Position numbers and translations under genes: made by a program
NCBI RefSeq assembly: GCF_014649815.1
Contig: NZ_BMTT01000001.1
Coordinates: forward strand, 434,001 to 498,000
Length of the DNA stretch: 64,000 nucleotides
DNA from: Streptomyces mutabilis
GTDB lineage: Bacteria; Actinomycetota; Actinomycetes; Streptomycetales; Streptomycetaceae
Direction: 5' to 3'
In this document: positions 45,910 through 55,145 of the stretch, piece by piece
How the letters are laid out: each line of letters starts with the position of its first letter
How positions within the stretch are numbered: position 1 is the first letter of the stretch
The notes under the pieces: model-generated
Told to the model about the DNA's origin: nothing
The model's input: only the letters and a program-made list of their open reading frames with translations
Databases searched by the model: none

Positions 45910-46051
45910 GACGTGGACTCCTTCGCTGTACTGCCCGTCCACGGTATCTCCGCCTAGGCTGGGCTCGGCCTCGGGGGCGCAAAGGGCCGCACAAGGGTTC
46001 GCAAAGGCCCAGACATACGCACAGGCCACACACACGCACATGGGGGAAGAC

Positions 46052-47203
46052 ATGTCCGACGGCCACCAGCACAACGGGCACGAGAGCGTGCCGAGCAGGC
46101 AGCGCAGGCGCTTCCCCGGAATCTCCTCGCGTGCGTACGAGCACCCGGCCGACCGCAGCGCGCTGGTGGCGCTGCGCAGGCTGAGCGGTTTCGACACGGT
46201 GTTCAAGGCGCTGAGCGGTCTGCTGCCCGAGCGCAGTCTCAGGCTGCTGTTCCTGTCCGACTCGGTGCGCGTCTCGGACCGCCAGTTCGCCCATCTGAAC
46301 GTCATGCTGCGCGACGCCTGCTACATCCTGGACCTGGAGAAGGTCCCGGCGATGTACGTGAACCAGGACCCGAAGCCGAACGCGATGTGCATCGGCCTGG
46401 ACGAGCCGATCATCGTCGTCACCACGGGCCTGGTCGAGCTGCTGGACGAGGAGGAGATGCGGGCGGTCGTCGGGCACGAGGTCGGGCACGCGCTGTCCGG
46501 GCACTCGGTCTACCGGACCATCCTGCTGTTCCTGACCTCGCTAGCGGTCCGGGTCGCCTGGATCCCGCTGGGCAACGTGGCGATCATGGCGATCGTGACC
46601 GCGCTGCGCGAGTGGTTCCGCAAGTCGGAGCTGTCCGCCGACCGCGCGGGTCTGCTGGTCGGCCAGGACCTTCAGGCGTCCATGCGGGGCCTGATGAAGA
46701 TCGCCGGCGGCAACCACCTGCACGAGATGAACGTGGACGCGTTCCTGGAGCAGGCCGAGGAGTACGAGGCGGGCGGCGACCTGCGCGACTCCGTGTTGAA
46801 GATCCTCAACGTGCTGCCCCGCTCCCACCCCTTCACCACGGTGCGGGCCGCCGAGCTGAAGAAGTGGGCGGCCTCCCGGGACTACCAGCGGATCATGGAC
46901 GGACACTACCCGCGGCGCGAGGAGGACCAGGACACCTCGGTGCGGGACTCCTTCCGCGAGTCGGCCTCCAGCTACGCCACCCATGTGCGCAGCTCCAAGG
47001 ACCCGCTGATGAAGCTGGTGAACGACATCGCCGGCGGCGCCGGGGACCTCGGCGACCGGATGCGGCGCGGCTTCGGCGGCTTCACGTCCTCGCAGTCGAG
47101 GCCGCCCGAGGAAGCGGACGGGTCGTCGTCGTCCGAGGGCCCGGACGGGACACCGGGCGGGTCCCAGGCGCCGGACGACCGTCCGCCGGGCGGCGGCGCC
47201 TGA
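46052..47203 (+). CDS. M48-family metallopeptidase (HtpX/Ste24-like)
   Basis: 383 residues. The zinc site is VVGHEVGHALSGH, with the third ligand in SELSADRAG. Two hydrophobic stretches flank it (ILLFLTSLAVRVAW and VAIMAIVTALREWF). The N terminus is His-rich (DGHQHNGHES) and the last 90 residues are disordered and acidic. The ATG at 46052 has a GGGGGAAG site. It may remove misfolded membrane proteins. It is the only plus-strand gene among neighbouring envelope genes. Confidence 0.85.
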   Translation: MSDGHQHNGHESVPSRQRRRFPGISSRAYEHPADRSALVALRRLSGFDTVFKALSGLLPERSLRLLFLSDSVRVSDRQFAHLNVMLRDACYILDLEKVPAMYVNQDPKPNAMCIGLDEPIIVVTTGLVELLDEEEMRAVVGHEVGHALSGHSVYRTILLFLTSLAVRVAWIPLGNVAIMAIVTALREWFRKSELSADRAGLLVGQDLQASMRGLMKIAGGNHLHEMNVDAFLEQAEEYEAGGDLRDSVLKILNVLPRSHPFTTVRAAELKKWAASRDYQRIMDGHYPRREEDQDTSVRDSFRESASSYATHVRSSKDPLMKLVNDIAGGAGDLGDRMRRGFGGFTSSQSRPPEEADGSSSSEGPDGTPGGSQAPDDRPPGGGA

Positions 47204-47263
47204 GGGCTCCTCGGGGCGTCGGCCGCCCCGCGCGTGCGGTCGAGCGGCCGCGCCGCCGGGCGG

Positions 47264-48334
47264 CTACACCTCCGGCTGGGCGCCCGTCGCCAGGGTGCCG
47301 CACAGGGCCGTGGGGTTGTCCTCGGTGTACGGGTCGGTGCCGGCGGGTATGCCGGTCCTGGCCGTCTGGCCGGCGAGCAGCGGGCGCAGGTGGCCGGCCG
47401 AGTCGTCGGCGCAGGAGAGCGGTCCGGCCTGGACGTGGGCGGCGACGAGCTGCGTCTGTTGCAGGCGCAGGTCGTCCCGGTCGAAGCGGAAGAGCAGTTC
47501 GCGCCGGACGGTGAACAGCGAAGTCTCGGCCCGGTCGTCGCCGGGGGGCCGCAGCGGGTAGACCATGGTGTGGTCGGCGGAGACCTCCAGCGTGGAAGCG
47601 TCGGTCTCCGTGAACCGCATGCTGCCGTGCACCCGGATCTCCGCGTCGGCCAGCTCGGCGCGGGCCGGGTCGAAGCGCACCAGCCATCCGGTGGGCGCGT
47701 TCCGGCCGTCCGGAGTGGGCCTCTCGAAGCTCTCGTCGAACTGTTCCAGCTGGTCCGGGTCGAGCAGCGCCCGCACCGAGCGGACGTCCCGGCCGCCGAG
47801 CACGTCGGGGTCGAGCGCCGAGCGGACGACGTAGTGCTTGGCGGTGGTCAGGGCGTTCAGTACCTGGTCGTCCGAGAAGTGCGCGGTGCGGTGGTGGCCC
47901 GGCAGCGGGACGCCCTTGGCCGCGGTCCGGAACTCCGCGGCGGGGCTGTGCTCGTACAGGTGGGCGGCGTCCTGCGCGCCGGGCACCTCGCCCTGCGGTG
48001 CGAGCGGGACGACGGTCATCCGCACCGGCTCGGCGGGCCGCTGGGTGGCGGGGCTCTGGTACGGGTGGCGTACGCCCATGTAGAGGGCGGCGCCGACGGC
48101 GACGGCGACGAGTACGACAAGGATCAGCGCCTGCCGGGAGAGGCCGGCCCGGCGCAGCGGGGTACGGCGGCGCACGGCGGGCGCGTGGTCGGCGATGCGC
48201 TCCTGGGCGGAGAACTCCTCCAGGCGGGCAGCGCGGACGAACGACTCGTCGAAGACGACGGATCGGTACTCGTCCTCTCCGCCTCCGGGGAAGCCCTCGG
48301 GCGTCCCTCCGGGCGGGTCGCCCAGCCCTGCCAT
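47264..48334 (-). CDS. Membrane protein sharing the EYxSVVFDExFVRAA motif
   Basis: 356 residues. An N-terminal cytoplasmic part contains DEYRSVVFDESFVRAARLEE. A membrane helix (ALILVVLVAVAVGAALYMG) follows, then about 255 extracellular residues with no known domain, including YVVRSALDPDVLGGRDVRSV and LVRFDPARAELADAEIRVHG. The motif recurs in the next gene. No enzyme signature. It lies in the region between M48 and proA where S. coelicolor has spore-wall-linked membrane proteins. Confidence 0.72.
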   Translation of the reverse strand: MAGLGDPPGGTPEGFPGGGEDEYRSVVFDESFVRAARLEEFSAQERIADHAPAVRRRTPLRRAGLSRQALILVVLVAVAVGAALYMGVRHPYQSPATQRPAEPVRMTVVPLAPQGEVPGAQDAAHLYEHSPAAEFRTAAKGVPLPGHHRTAHFSDDQVLNALTTAKHYVVRSALDPDVLGGRDVRSVRALLDPDQLEQFDESFERPTPDGRNAPTGWLVRFDPARAELADAEIRVHGSMRFTETDASTLEVSADHTMVYPLRPPGDDRAETSLFTVRRELLFRFDRDDLRLQQTQLVAAHVQAGPLSCADDSAGHLRPLLAGQTARTGIPAGTDPYTEDNPTALCGTLATGAQPEV

Positions 48335-48421
48335 ACCTTCAGAGTAGGTCTGCGGAGGGTCGCGTAAACGCGCTGCCGCGGGTCGAGTCGGGACGGCTTC
48401 GAACCGCCGGGCGGCGGCAGG

Positions 48422-48991
48422 TCAGGGGGTGCGCGGAAGCACCGGCACGGCGGGCTGGGAGTAGTCGGCGGAGGCCGACGGCGTCATGGTGCCGCCCTGC
48501 TCGGGGCCGGTCGAGGCCGGTGGGGGCACCTGCTCGGCGCCGCCGCCCGAGGAGGCGCCGCGGTAGACCGCCGCGAAGGCCAGCGCGACCATGCCGACGC
48601 CCATCACGAGGGCGAGCATCCAGGCGACCGGCCGGTGCCAGCGGACCTTCTTGCCGTAGGCCGCGGGTGCGCCGTAGGGGCGGTCGAGGAGGTCGCGGTC
48701 GTCGTCCGGGTCGTCGAGGTCGGGTTCATGGCCGAAGTCGCCGTACCCGTCGTCGTAGCGCTCGGCTCTGCTGCGGCCGCGGCGGGCCGCTTCCGCCTCG
48801 GTGGCCGCGGCTCTGGCCTCGGCGGCGGCCAGGAGGCGTTCGACGGCGGACGGCTCGTGCACCGCGGCCGCCCGTACGAAGACCTCGTCGAAGACCACGG
48901 AGGCGAACTCTTCGTCCGACACCCCGTGGTCGTGGTCGTCGTCGGGCTCCCAGCCGTCAGGGAACGGCCTACCCCCCACGTCCTCCGGCAC
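48422..48991 (-). CDS. Small membrane protein with the same SVVFDExFVRAA motif (SCO2584-like)
   Basis: 189 residues. The N terminus has DEEFASVVFDEVFVRAAAVH, a match of about ten residues to its neighbour. An Ala/Glu-rich helix (SAVERLLAAAEARAAATEAE) and an acidic stretch follow, then one membrane helix (VAWMLALVMGVGMVALAFA) and a short disordered exterior tail. From memory the orthologous position in S. coelicolor (SCO2584) is a partner of the MreB spore-wall complex, so a scaffolding role is possible. Confidence 0.68.
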   Translation of the reverse strand: MPEDVGGRPFPDGWEPDDDHDHGVSDEEFASVVFDEVFVRAAAVHEPSAVERLLAAAEARAAATEAEAARRGRSRAERYDDGYGDFGHEPDLDDPDDDRDLLDRPYGAPAAYGKKVRWHRPVAWMLALVMGVGMVALAFAAVYRGASSGGGAEQVPPPASTGPEQGGTMTPSASADYSQPAVPVLPRTP

Positions 48992-49091
48992 GGGTCCAGA
49001 GTAGACCTGGGGGGTCGATTTGGGCAGACGGCGGAGAAATTCATCCGGTGGGTGAGACGTCCCGATCGGGTCGCGGGCGCGGGGCCGGCCG

Positions 49092-50378
49092 TCAGCGCCG
49101 CACGTGCCCGTCGCCGGTGACGATGTACTTGGTGCTGGTCAGCTCAGGCAACCCCATCGGCCCGCGGGCGTGCAGTTTCTGCGTGGAGATGCCGATCTCG
49201 GCGCCGAAGCCGAACTGGCCGCCGTCGGTGAAGCGGGTGGAGGCGTTCACGGCGACGGTCGTGGAGTCGACCAGCTGGGTGAAGCGGCGGGCGGCCTGCT
49301 GTGAGGTCGTCACGATCGCCTCGGTGTGGCCGGAGGTCCACAGCCGGATGTGCTCGACGGCCTTGTCGAGGGAGTCGACGACGGCCGCGGCGATGTCGTA
49401 CGACAGGTACTCCGTCTCCCAGTCCTCCGGCGTGGCCTCGACGGCGGTCGCCTTCGAGTCCTTGGCGTACGTCATGACCCGCTCGTCGGCGTGCACGGTG
49501 ACGCCGGCCTCGGCGAGGGCGTCCAGCGCGCGGGGCAGGAACTCGGCGGCGATGTCCTGGTGGACCAGGAGGGTCTCGGCGGCGTTGCAGACGCTGACCC
49601 GCTGGGCCTTGGAGTTGATGAGGATGTCGACGGCCGTGTCGAGGTCGGCCTGCGCGTCGACGTAGACGTGGCAGTTGCCGGTGCCGGTCTCGATGACGGG
49701 GACGGTGGACTCCTGGACGACGGTGTTGATCAGCGAGGCGCCGCCGCGCGGGATGAGCACGTCGACCAGGCCGCGGGCCCGCATCAGCTCGCGCACGCTC
49801 TCGCGGCTCTCGCCGGGTACCAGCTGCACGGCGTCGGCGGGCAGACCGGCCCCGCCCACGGCGTCGCGGACGACCCGGACCAGGGCGGTGTTGGACTGAT
49901 AGGCGGAGGAGGAGCCGCGCAGGAGCACCGCGTTGCCGGACTTCAGGCACAGGGCGGCGGCGTCGACGGTGACGTTGGGCCGGCCCTCGTAGATGATGCC
50001 GACCACGCCGAGCGGCACGCGGACCTGGCGCAGGTCGATGCCGTTGGGGAGGGTGTTGCCGCGCACGACCTCGCCCACCGGGTCGGGCAGGGCGACGACG
50101 TCGCGCACGTCGGAGGCGATGGCACGGACCCGCTCCGGGGTGAGCGTGAGCCGGTCGACGATGGCCTCGCTGGTCCCGGCGGCGCGGGCCTTGGCCACGT
50201 CCTGGGCGTTGGCCTCGACGATCTCGCTGGTACGGACCTCCAGCGCGTCCGCGACGGCGAGCAGCGCGTCGTCCTTGGCGGCCCGCGGCAGCGGCGCGAG
50301 GTCGGCCGCGGCGGCCTTGGCCCGGTAGGCGGCCTGGGTGACCGGGGACATCGAGTCGTACGGCGAGAGCGTGGTCAT
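49092..50378 (-). CDS. proA: Gamma-glutamyl phosphate reductase
   Basis: 428 residues. Aldehyde-dehydrogenase-type enzyme with [39 protein letters not shown] and a catalytic cysteine in [32 protein letters not shown] at the C terminus is typical. It makes glutamate semialdehyde in proline synthesis. Partner proB lies two genes to the right on the same strand. Confidence 0.95.
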   Translation of the reverse strand: MTTLSPYDSMSPVTQAAYRAKAAAADLAPLPRAAKDDALLAVADALEVRTSEIVEANAQDVAKARAAGTSEAIVDRLTLTPERVRAIASDVRDVVALPDPVGEVVRGNTLPNGIDLRQVRVPLGVVGIIYEGRPNVTVDAAALCLKSGNAVLLRGSSSAYQSNTALVRVVRDAVGGAGLPADAVQLVPGESRESVRELMRARGLVDVLIPRGGASLINTVVQESTVPVIETGTGNCHVYVDAQADLDTAVDILINSKAQRVSVCNAAETLLVHQDIAAEFLPRALDALAEAGVTVHADERVMTYAKDSKATAVEATPEDWETEYLSYDIAAAVVDSLDKAVEHIRLWTSGHTEAIVTTSQQAARRFTQLVDSTTVAVNASTRFTDGGQFGFGAEIGISTQKLHARGPMGLPELTSTKYIVTGDGHVRR

Positions 50379-50839
50379 GGGGGAAGCGTAGTAGGCCGTA
50401 CGGGTCGGCCACCGGTCGTCCCGAACCGCGAGACATGCGCCGGACGGGGCGGAACGGGACGGCCGGGGCCCGTGGCCGCACTCCCTCCGTCCCCCTGGAG
50501 GCGGGGCCGGCCGCGGGTGGCGCCAGGGGCTCCCCGCGCGAGCGCGTACCGGCCGCGGGGAGCGTACGTCCCCAAGGCGGCGAGCGCCCTCCTCGGGATC
50601 CGCACCGCGACCACGGACCGGGACGGGGCGCCCCGCGCCACCAGGGCGTCGCGGCGGGCAGGCCCCGGCGGGGCGCGGCGATGGGGCTCTGCACTGCACG
50701 GACCCACCGCGACCACGACCGGGAGCGGGGCGCCTGAGACCACACCGCGCCGAGCGTCCCGGCGGGCCCCGCGCCGCGCTCCGGGGCACGAGCGCGTGCC
50801 GCGCGTCGCCGGGCGGACGGGGGCCGGCGCGAGGCCCGG
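50379..50839. repeat. Gene-free spacer with an imperfect direct repeat
   Basis: No credible gene. Frames here encode only Arg/Pro/Gly-rich low-complexity peptides. Two related blocks, both beginning CACCGCGACCACG (50603 and 50705), can be aligned over about 55 bases with a few gaps, so a local duplication is likely. No clear promoter or terminator seen. Confidence 0.4.
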
Positions 50840-51325
50840 CTAGAACGGGTGCACCCCGACCGGCGTAGCCGGGGCCGGTCCGTATCCGGCGGCGATGCGC
50901 TGGTGGTAGGTCACCCGGTCGATGACCTCCAGGCCGACGATCTCCCAGGGCGGCAGCCCGGCGGTCTGCCGGTGCTCTCCCCACAGGCGCAGGGCGACGG
51001 CGGCGGCGTCGTGCAGGTCGCGGGCCTCCTCCCAGTACCGGATCTCGGCGTGGTCGTCGGCGTAGCGGCTGGTCAGCAGGAAGGGGTGGTCGTGGGCGAG
51101 CTGTTCCAGGGCGCGGCGGACCTCGGGCAGCGGGGCGCGGGCACCGGATACGCTCAGGGTGACGTGCCACAGGCGCGGGGTGTGCTCGGGTTCCTCGCCC
51201 CGGAACCGGTCGCCGGCCGCGACGCTGGTCAGGGGGCGTTCCTCACCGGCCGCACGGGACGCCTTGCGGGCGCCGCCGCCCGGGCGGGCGCGGGACGCCG
51301 CCGTTCCAGGGCGCACTCCGCTCAC
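50840..51325 (-). CDS. Conserved protein of unknown function
   Basis: 161 residues from a GTG with GGAGG eight bases upstream. A basic, disordered N terminus of about 45 residues precedes a compact alpha/beta region: [46 protein letters not shown] and [19 protein letters not shown]. No motif I recognise. Lies between proB and proA on the same strand and may be co-transcribed. Confidence 0.72.
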   Translation of the reverse strand: MSGVRPGTAASRARPGGGARKASRAAGEERPLTSVAAGDRFRGEEPEHTPRLWHVTLSVSGARAPLPEVRRALEQLAHDHPFLLTSRYADDHAEIRYWEEARDLHDAAAVALRLWGEHRQTAGLPPWEIVGLEVIDRVTYHQRIAAGYGPAPATPVGVHPF

Positions 51326-51461
51326 GACGGCCTCCTTCACGCACACTGCTGAGCCCAGCGGTCGGCCGGGCCTGTCCCTGGAGGAAAGTTGAGCAGGCCG
51401 CGCAAGATCGCGGGGCGGTTTTGCGGAACGTACACCGCCGATTCGGGGACGTTCCGACCTA

Positions 51462-52589
51462 TTACGGGTGCAGGATCACCAGATCGTCCCTGTGTACGAC
51501 CTCGCGTTCGTACGCCGGTCCGAGTTCGCGCGCCAGGTCCCGGGTGGAGCGGCCGAGCAGCCGGGGAAGCTCCCTGGCGTCGAAGCTGACGAGTCCCCGG
51601 GCGACCGCGCGGCCCCTCCCGTCCCGCAGCTCGACGGGCTCGCCCGCGGCGAACTCGCCCTCGACGCCGGCGATCCCGGCAGGCAGCAGCGACTTGCGGC
51701 CCTCGACGACCGCGCGCACCGCCCCGTCGTCGAGGACGAGCGCCCCCTGCGGGGTCGAGGCGTGCTGGAGCCACAGCAGCCGGTCGGCGGAGCGTTTGCC
51801 GGTGGCGTGGAAGTAGGTGCCGGTGTCGCCGCCGGCCAGGGCGTCGGCCGCGTGCACGGCGCTGGTCAGCACCACGGCGATGCCGGCGGCGGCGGCGATC
51901 CGGGCCGCCTCGACCTTGGTGACCATGCCGCCGGTGCCGACGCCCGCCTTGCCCGCGCTGCCGATCTCGATGTCCGCGAGGTCGGCCGGTGCGCGCACCT
52001 CGGCGATCCGCGAGGTGCCGGGCCTGCTCGGGTCGCCGTCGTAGACGCCGTCCACGTCGGACAGCAGCACCAGCAGGTCGGCGTGGACCAGGTGGGCGAC
52101 GAGGGCGGCGAGGCGGTCGTTGTCGCCGAAGCGGATCTCGTCGGTGGCCACGGTGTCGTTCTCGTTGACGATCGGGAAGGCGCCCATCGCCAGCAGCTTG
52201 TCCAGGGTGCGGGAGGCGTTGCGGTGGTGGGCGCGGCGGCTCATGTCGTCGCTGGTCAGCAGCACCTGGCCGACGCGGACGCCGTAGCGGGCGAAGGACG
52301 CGGTGTAGCGGGCGACCAGCAGGCCCTGCCCGACGCTGGCGGCCGCCTGCTGGCGGGCCAGGTCCCTCGGGCGGCGGCGCAGGCCCAGCGGGGCGAGACC
52401 GGCGGCGATGGCGCCGGAGGAGACCAGGACGATCTCCCGCTCCCCGCCGCTGCGTACTTTCGCGAGGACGTCGACGAGCGCGTCGACCCGGTCGGCGTCC
52501 AGACCGCCCGCCGCGGTGGTCAGCGAGGACGAACCGACCTTGACGACGATCCTGCGGGCCCCGCCCACGGCCTGCCTTGCCCCAGCCAC
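51462..52589 (-). CDS. proB: Glutamate 5-kinase
   Basis: 375 residues, with the amino-acid kinase domain (RIVVKVGSSSLTT, VSSGAIAAGLAPLG, NENDTVATDEIRFGDNDRLAALVA, DVDGVYDGDP, GTGGMVTKVEAARIA) and a C-terminal PUA domain (about 285-370). It phosphorylates glutamate in proline synthesis. Divergent from the glycopolymer genes to the right. Confidence 0.95.
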   Translation of the reverse strand: MAGARQAVGGARRIVVKVGSSSLTTAAGGLDADRVDALVDVLAKVRSGGEREIVLVSSGAIAAGLAPLGLRRRPRDLARQQAAASVGQGLLVARYTASFARYGVRVGQVLLTSDDMSRRAHHRNASRTLDKLLAMGAFPIVNENDTVATDEIRFGDNDRLAALVAHLVHADLLVLLSDVDGVYDGDPSRPGTSRIAEVRAPADLADIEIGSAGKAGVGTGGMVTKVEAARIAAAAGIAVVLTSAVHAADALAGGDTGTYFHATGKRSADRLLWLQHASTPQGALVLDDGAVRAVVEGRKSLLPAGIAGVEGEFAAGEPVELRDGRGRAVARGLVSFDARELPRLLGRSTRDLARELGPAYEREVVHRDDLVILHP

Positions 52590-52724
52590 TGTTGCCGCCC
52601 GTCCTTCCCCGTCGACGCGCGCCCGTCCGGGCGCCCACCAGGAAATCTACGCGACGCGGAGCGCGCCCCGCGCCGCCGTCCAGGCTGCGGACGGGACGGC
52701 CTGCCGCTACCGCGTCAGGGGCCG

Positions 52725-52746
52725 GGACAACACGTGCGTGTCGTCC
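52725..52746. other. Imperfect inverted repeat upstream of the TagF-like gene
   Basis: GGACAACAC (52725-52733) pairs, except one base, with GTGTCGTCC (52738-52746) around GTGC. It lies in the 219-base divergent proB/TagF spacer, about 60 bases before the TagF-like start, and could be an operator or a leader hairpin. Confidence 0.4.
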
Positions 52747-52808
52747 GGAGGTCGCCGTGCGTTAACCCGTATGTCCGATGCGCGACGAGCAAGCCTGGAG
52801 CGACCGCA

Positions 52809-54971
52809 GTGCCCCTATCCCTGCCCCGCCGCGGACTTCCCCGCCGTGCCCCCCGTCCCGGCACTCGCCGCCTCGGCCCCGGGCGTCCGCGCCCCCGGGT
52901 CCCCGGCCTCGCCCTCCTGCGCCGCCGGACCGCCGTGAAGCTGCTCGTCCTCGGCGTGCTGGCCACCGCCTCGGCGGCGCAGGCCGTGGGCGCGCTGCTG
53001 CCGCACGTGCCGCTGCTGCTCGCCGCGACGACCGGTTCGCTGGCCGCCGAGGGAGTGCTGTACCGCTGGCAGCGGGGCATGGTGTCGCTGTTCGCCAAGT
53101 CGCACGCCGACGTCACGGTGCGGCACGTGCTGCGGGACCTGCTGCTCGTGGTCGGCCTGCTGCGGCTCGGCGAGCAGCACCGGGAACCCGCGTACGCCCC
53201 GCTCGTCGCCGCCCTGCTCGTCTTCTACGGGCTGCACTGGGCGATCCAGGCGGTCTCGGTGCTGGTCCGGCGTACCCGGACACTGCCCGTCGTGACCCGG
53301 AACGTCGACGCCTCCGCGCTGCGCCTGACCCCCGCCCCGCCCGCGCTGCTGCGCCACCCCGGTCACCGCCTGGCGGTCCTGGGGCTGCCCGCCACCGCCG
53401 GGCTGCTGGTGACGGCGGCCACCGACGCGCCGGTGTACGGGACGGCGGGCCTCGCACTGTCGCTGGCGGTGTCGCTGGCAGGTCTCGGCGCGCTGCTGCT
53501 GCGGCTGCTGCCGGGGCGCCGGCCGGCGGGCGAGCAGGAGGTCCTGGACTGGTTCGACGGCTGGCTGGCGGAGTACCGGCCGACCGTCGGCCTGTACTTC
53601 TCGGGCGGGGCGTCCTCGGCGTACCAGGCCAACATGTGGCTGGAGCCACTGGCGCGGCTGGAGGGACGGCCGGTGATCGTGCTGCGGGAGCGGCACATGG
53701 TGCAGCGGATCGCGGCGACCGACATCCCCGTGGTGTGCCTGCCGAAGGTCTCCACGCTGATGCGCCTGGAGCAATCCACCCTCCGCGTCCTCCTGCACCC
53801 CTCCAACTCGGGCAAGACCTCGCAGGTCCTGCGCATCCCCACGATCAAGCACGCCTTCGTCAACCACGGGGAGAGCGACAAGCCGTCCTCGTGCAACCCG
53901 TACGCGAAGGCGTACGACGAGGTGTGGGTGGCCGGTCCGGCGGCGCGCGAGCGGTACGCGCTGGCGGAGGTCGGCGTCGAGGACAAGGACGTGGTGGAGA
54001 TCGGCCGCCCGCAACTGGACGCCGTACGGCCGTACGCGGGGCCGCCCGCGCCCGGCGCGTACACGACGGTGCTGTACGCGCCGACCTGGGAGGGCTGGGA
54101 CGGCAATCCCGGCAACACGTCGGTGATCGAGGCCGGCGAGAACGTCGTGCGGGCGCTGCTCGCCGACCCGGACGTACGGCTGTTGTACAAGCCGCACCCG
54201 CTGACGGGGTCGGTGGACCCGCGGGCCCGGGCCGCCGATCTGCGCATCCGGGAGCTGGTGCGGGCCGCGAACCGGGAGCGGAGCGGACTCCGGCCGGACG
54301 CGTCGGCGGCGGGTGAGCTGGCTCGCCGGACGGCGGAGCTGGACCGGCTCACGAGCGCCGGTTTCCGCTCGGCCGCCGACCAGGCGGAGCGGATGCTGCG
54401 GCAGCCTGCGCCGGAGCCCGGGCGGGCCGCGGCGGTGGCGGGGGCGGCGGTCGCCTGGGAGGAGGCGTACTGGGCCTCGTTGCCCGAGTGGGAGCACCAG
54501 GTCGTCACGGACGCCCGGCCGACCCTGTACGCCTGCTTCAACCGGGCCGACCTGCTCATCAGCGATGTGTCGAGTGTCATCAGCGACTTCCTGGCGAGCG
54601 GCAAGCCGTACGCGGTGGCCAACACCAGCGGGCTGGCCGAGGACGGGTTCCGCAAGACGTTCCCGACGGTGGCGGCGGCGACCGTGCTGACGCCGGACGC
54701 GGCCGGGGTGCCCGCGCTGCTGGACGCGGTCCGGCATCCCGAGCGCGACGGACGGGCGGCGGAACGCGCAGCGCTGGCCCGGCGGCTGCTGGGCCCGGCC
54801 GAGCCACCGTCCCAGGAGCGTTTCGCCAGGGCCGTACGGGCGCTGTGCGCGACGGCCGGTGAGCACCGGGCGCGGATGGCGGGGCGGCTCGCGACGGAAC
54901 TGCCCCTGCCCGGCCCCCGGCAGCAGTCGCCCGGCGCTTCGCCCGCCGCCGCCCGGGAGCGGCACGTGTGA
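52809..54971 (+). CDS. Membrane-anchored CDP-glycerol-phosphotransferase (TagF/TagB-like)
   Basis: 720 residues from a GTG with TGGAG upstream. Residues 1-230 are a basic N terminus and several membrane segments (VKLLVLGVLATASAAQAVGA, LLPHVPLLLAATTGSLAAEG). The rest is a teichoic-acid transferase-type domain: LYFSGGASSAYQANMWL, VNHGESDK (about 355), YAPTWEGWDGNP, LLYKPHP and a closing LISDVSSVISDFLASGKPYAV. It probably adds polyol- or glycosyl-phosphate units to an envelope polymer. A terminal variant of 40 residues is disordered. Confidence 0.82.
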   Translation: MPLSLPRRGLPRRAPRPGTRRLGPGRPRPRVPGLALLRRRTAVKLLVLGVLATASAAQAVGALLPHVPLLLAATTGSLAAEGVLYRWQRGMVSLFAKSHADVTVRHVLRDLLLVVGLLRLGEQHREPAYAPLVAALLVFYGLHWAIQAVSVLVRRTRTLPVVTRNVDASALRLTPAPPALLRHPGHRLAVLGLPATAGLLVTAATDAPVYGTAGLALSLAVSLAGLGALLLRLLPGRRPAGEQEVLDWFDGWLAEYRPTVGLYFSGGASSAYQANMWLEPLARLEGRPVIVLRERHMVQRIAATDIPVVCLPKVSTLMRLEQSTLRVLLHPSNSGKTSQVLRIPTIKHAFVNHGESDKPSSCNPYAKAYDEVWVAGPAARERYALAEVGVEDKDVVEIGRPQLDAVRPYAGPPAPGAYTTVLYAPTWEGWDGNPGNTSVIEAGENVVRALLADPDVRLLYKPHPLTGSVDPRARAADLRIRELVRAANRERSGLRPDASAAGELARRTAELDRLTSAGFRSAADQAERMLRQPAPEPGRAAAVAGAAVAWEEAYWASLPEWEHQVVTDARPTLYACFNRADLLISDVSSVISDFLASGKPYAVANTSGLAEDGFRKTFPTVAAATVLTPDAAGVPALLDAVRHPERDGRAAERAALARRLLGPAEPPSQERFARAVRALCATAGEHRARMAGRLATELPLPGPRQQSPGASPAAARERHV

Positions 54972-55145
54972 ACCGTGCGCGATATGTGTGCGCGCCTCAA
55001 TGTATGTGTGAATCCTCAAAACGCAATCCGACCGAAGCGAGGCGTAGGGCGACATCGTGGCCATTACGCTTGGCGGCACGTCACAGACTGGCCCGCTACG
55101 GTGTCTCGGAACCCCCGCCAGCCCCCTTGGAACAGGTTGCAAAGG

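Noticed and set aside
50379-50839. Arg/Pro-rich frames on both strands of this spacer as genes
   Set aside because: Low-complexity, no ribosome sites, and no domain similarity; typical of GC-rich non-coding sequence.
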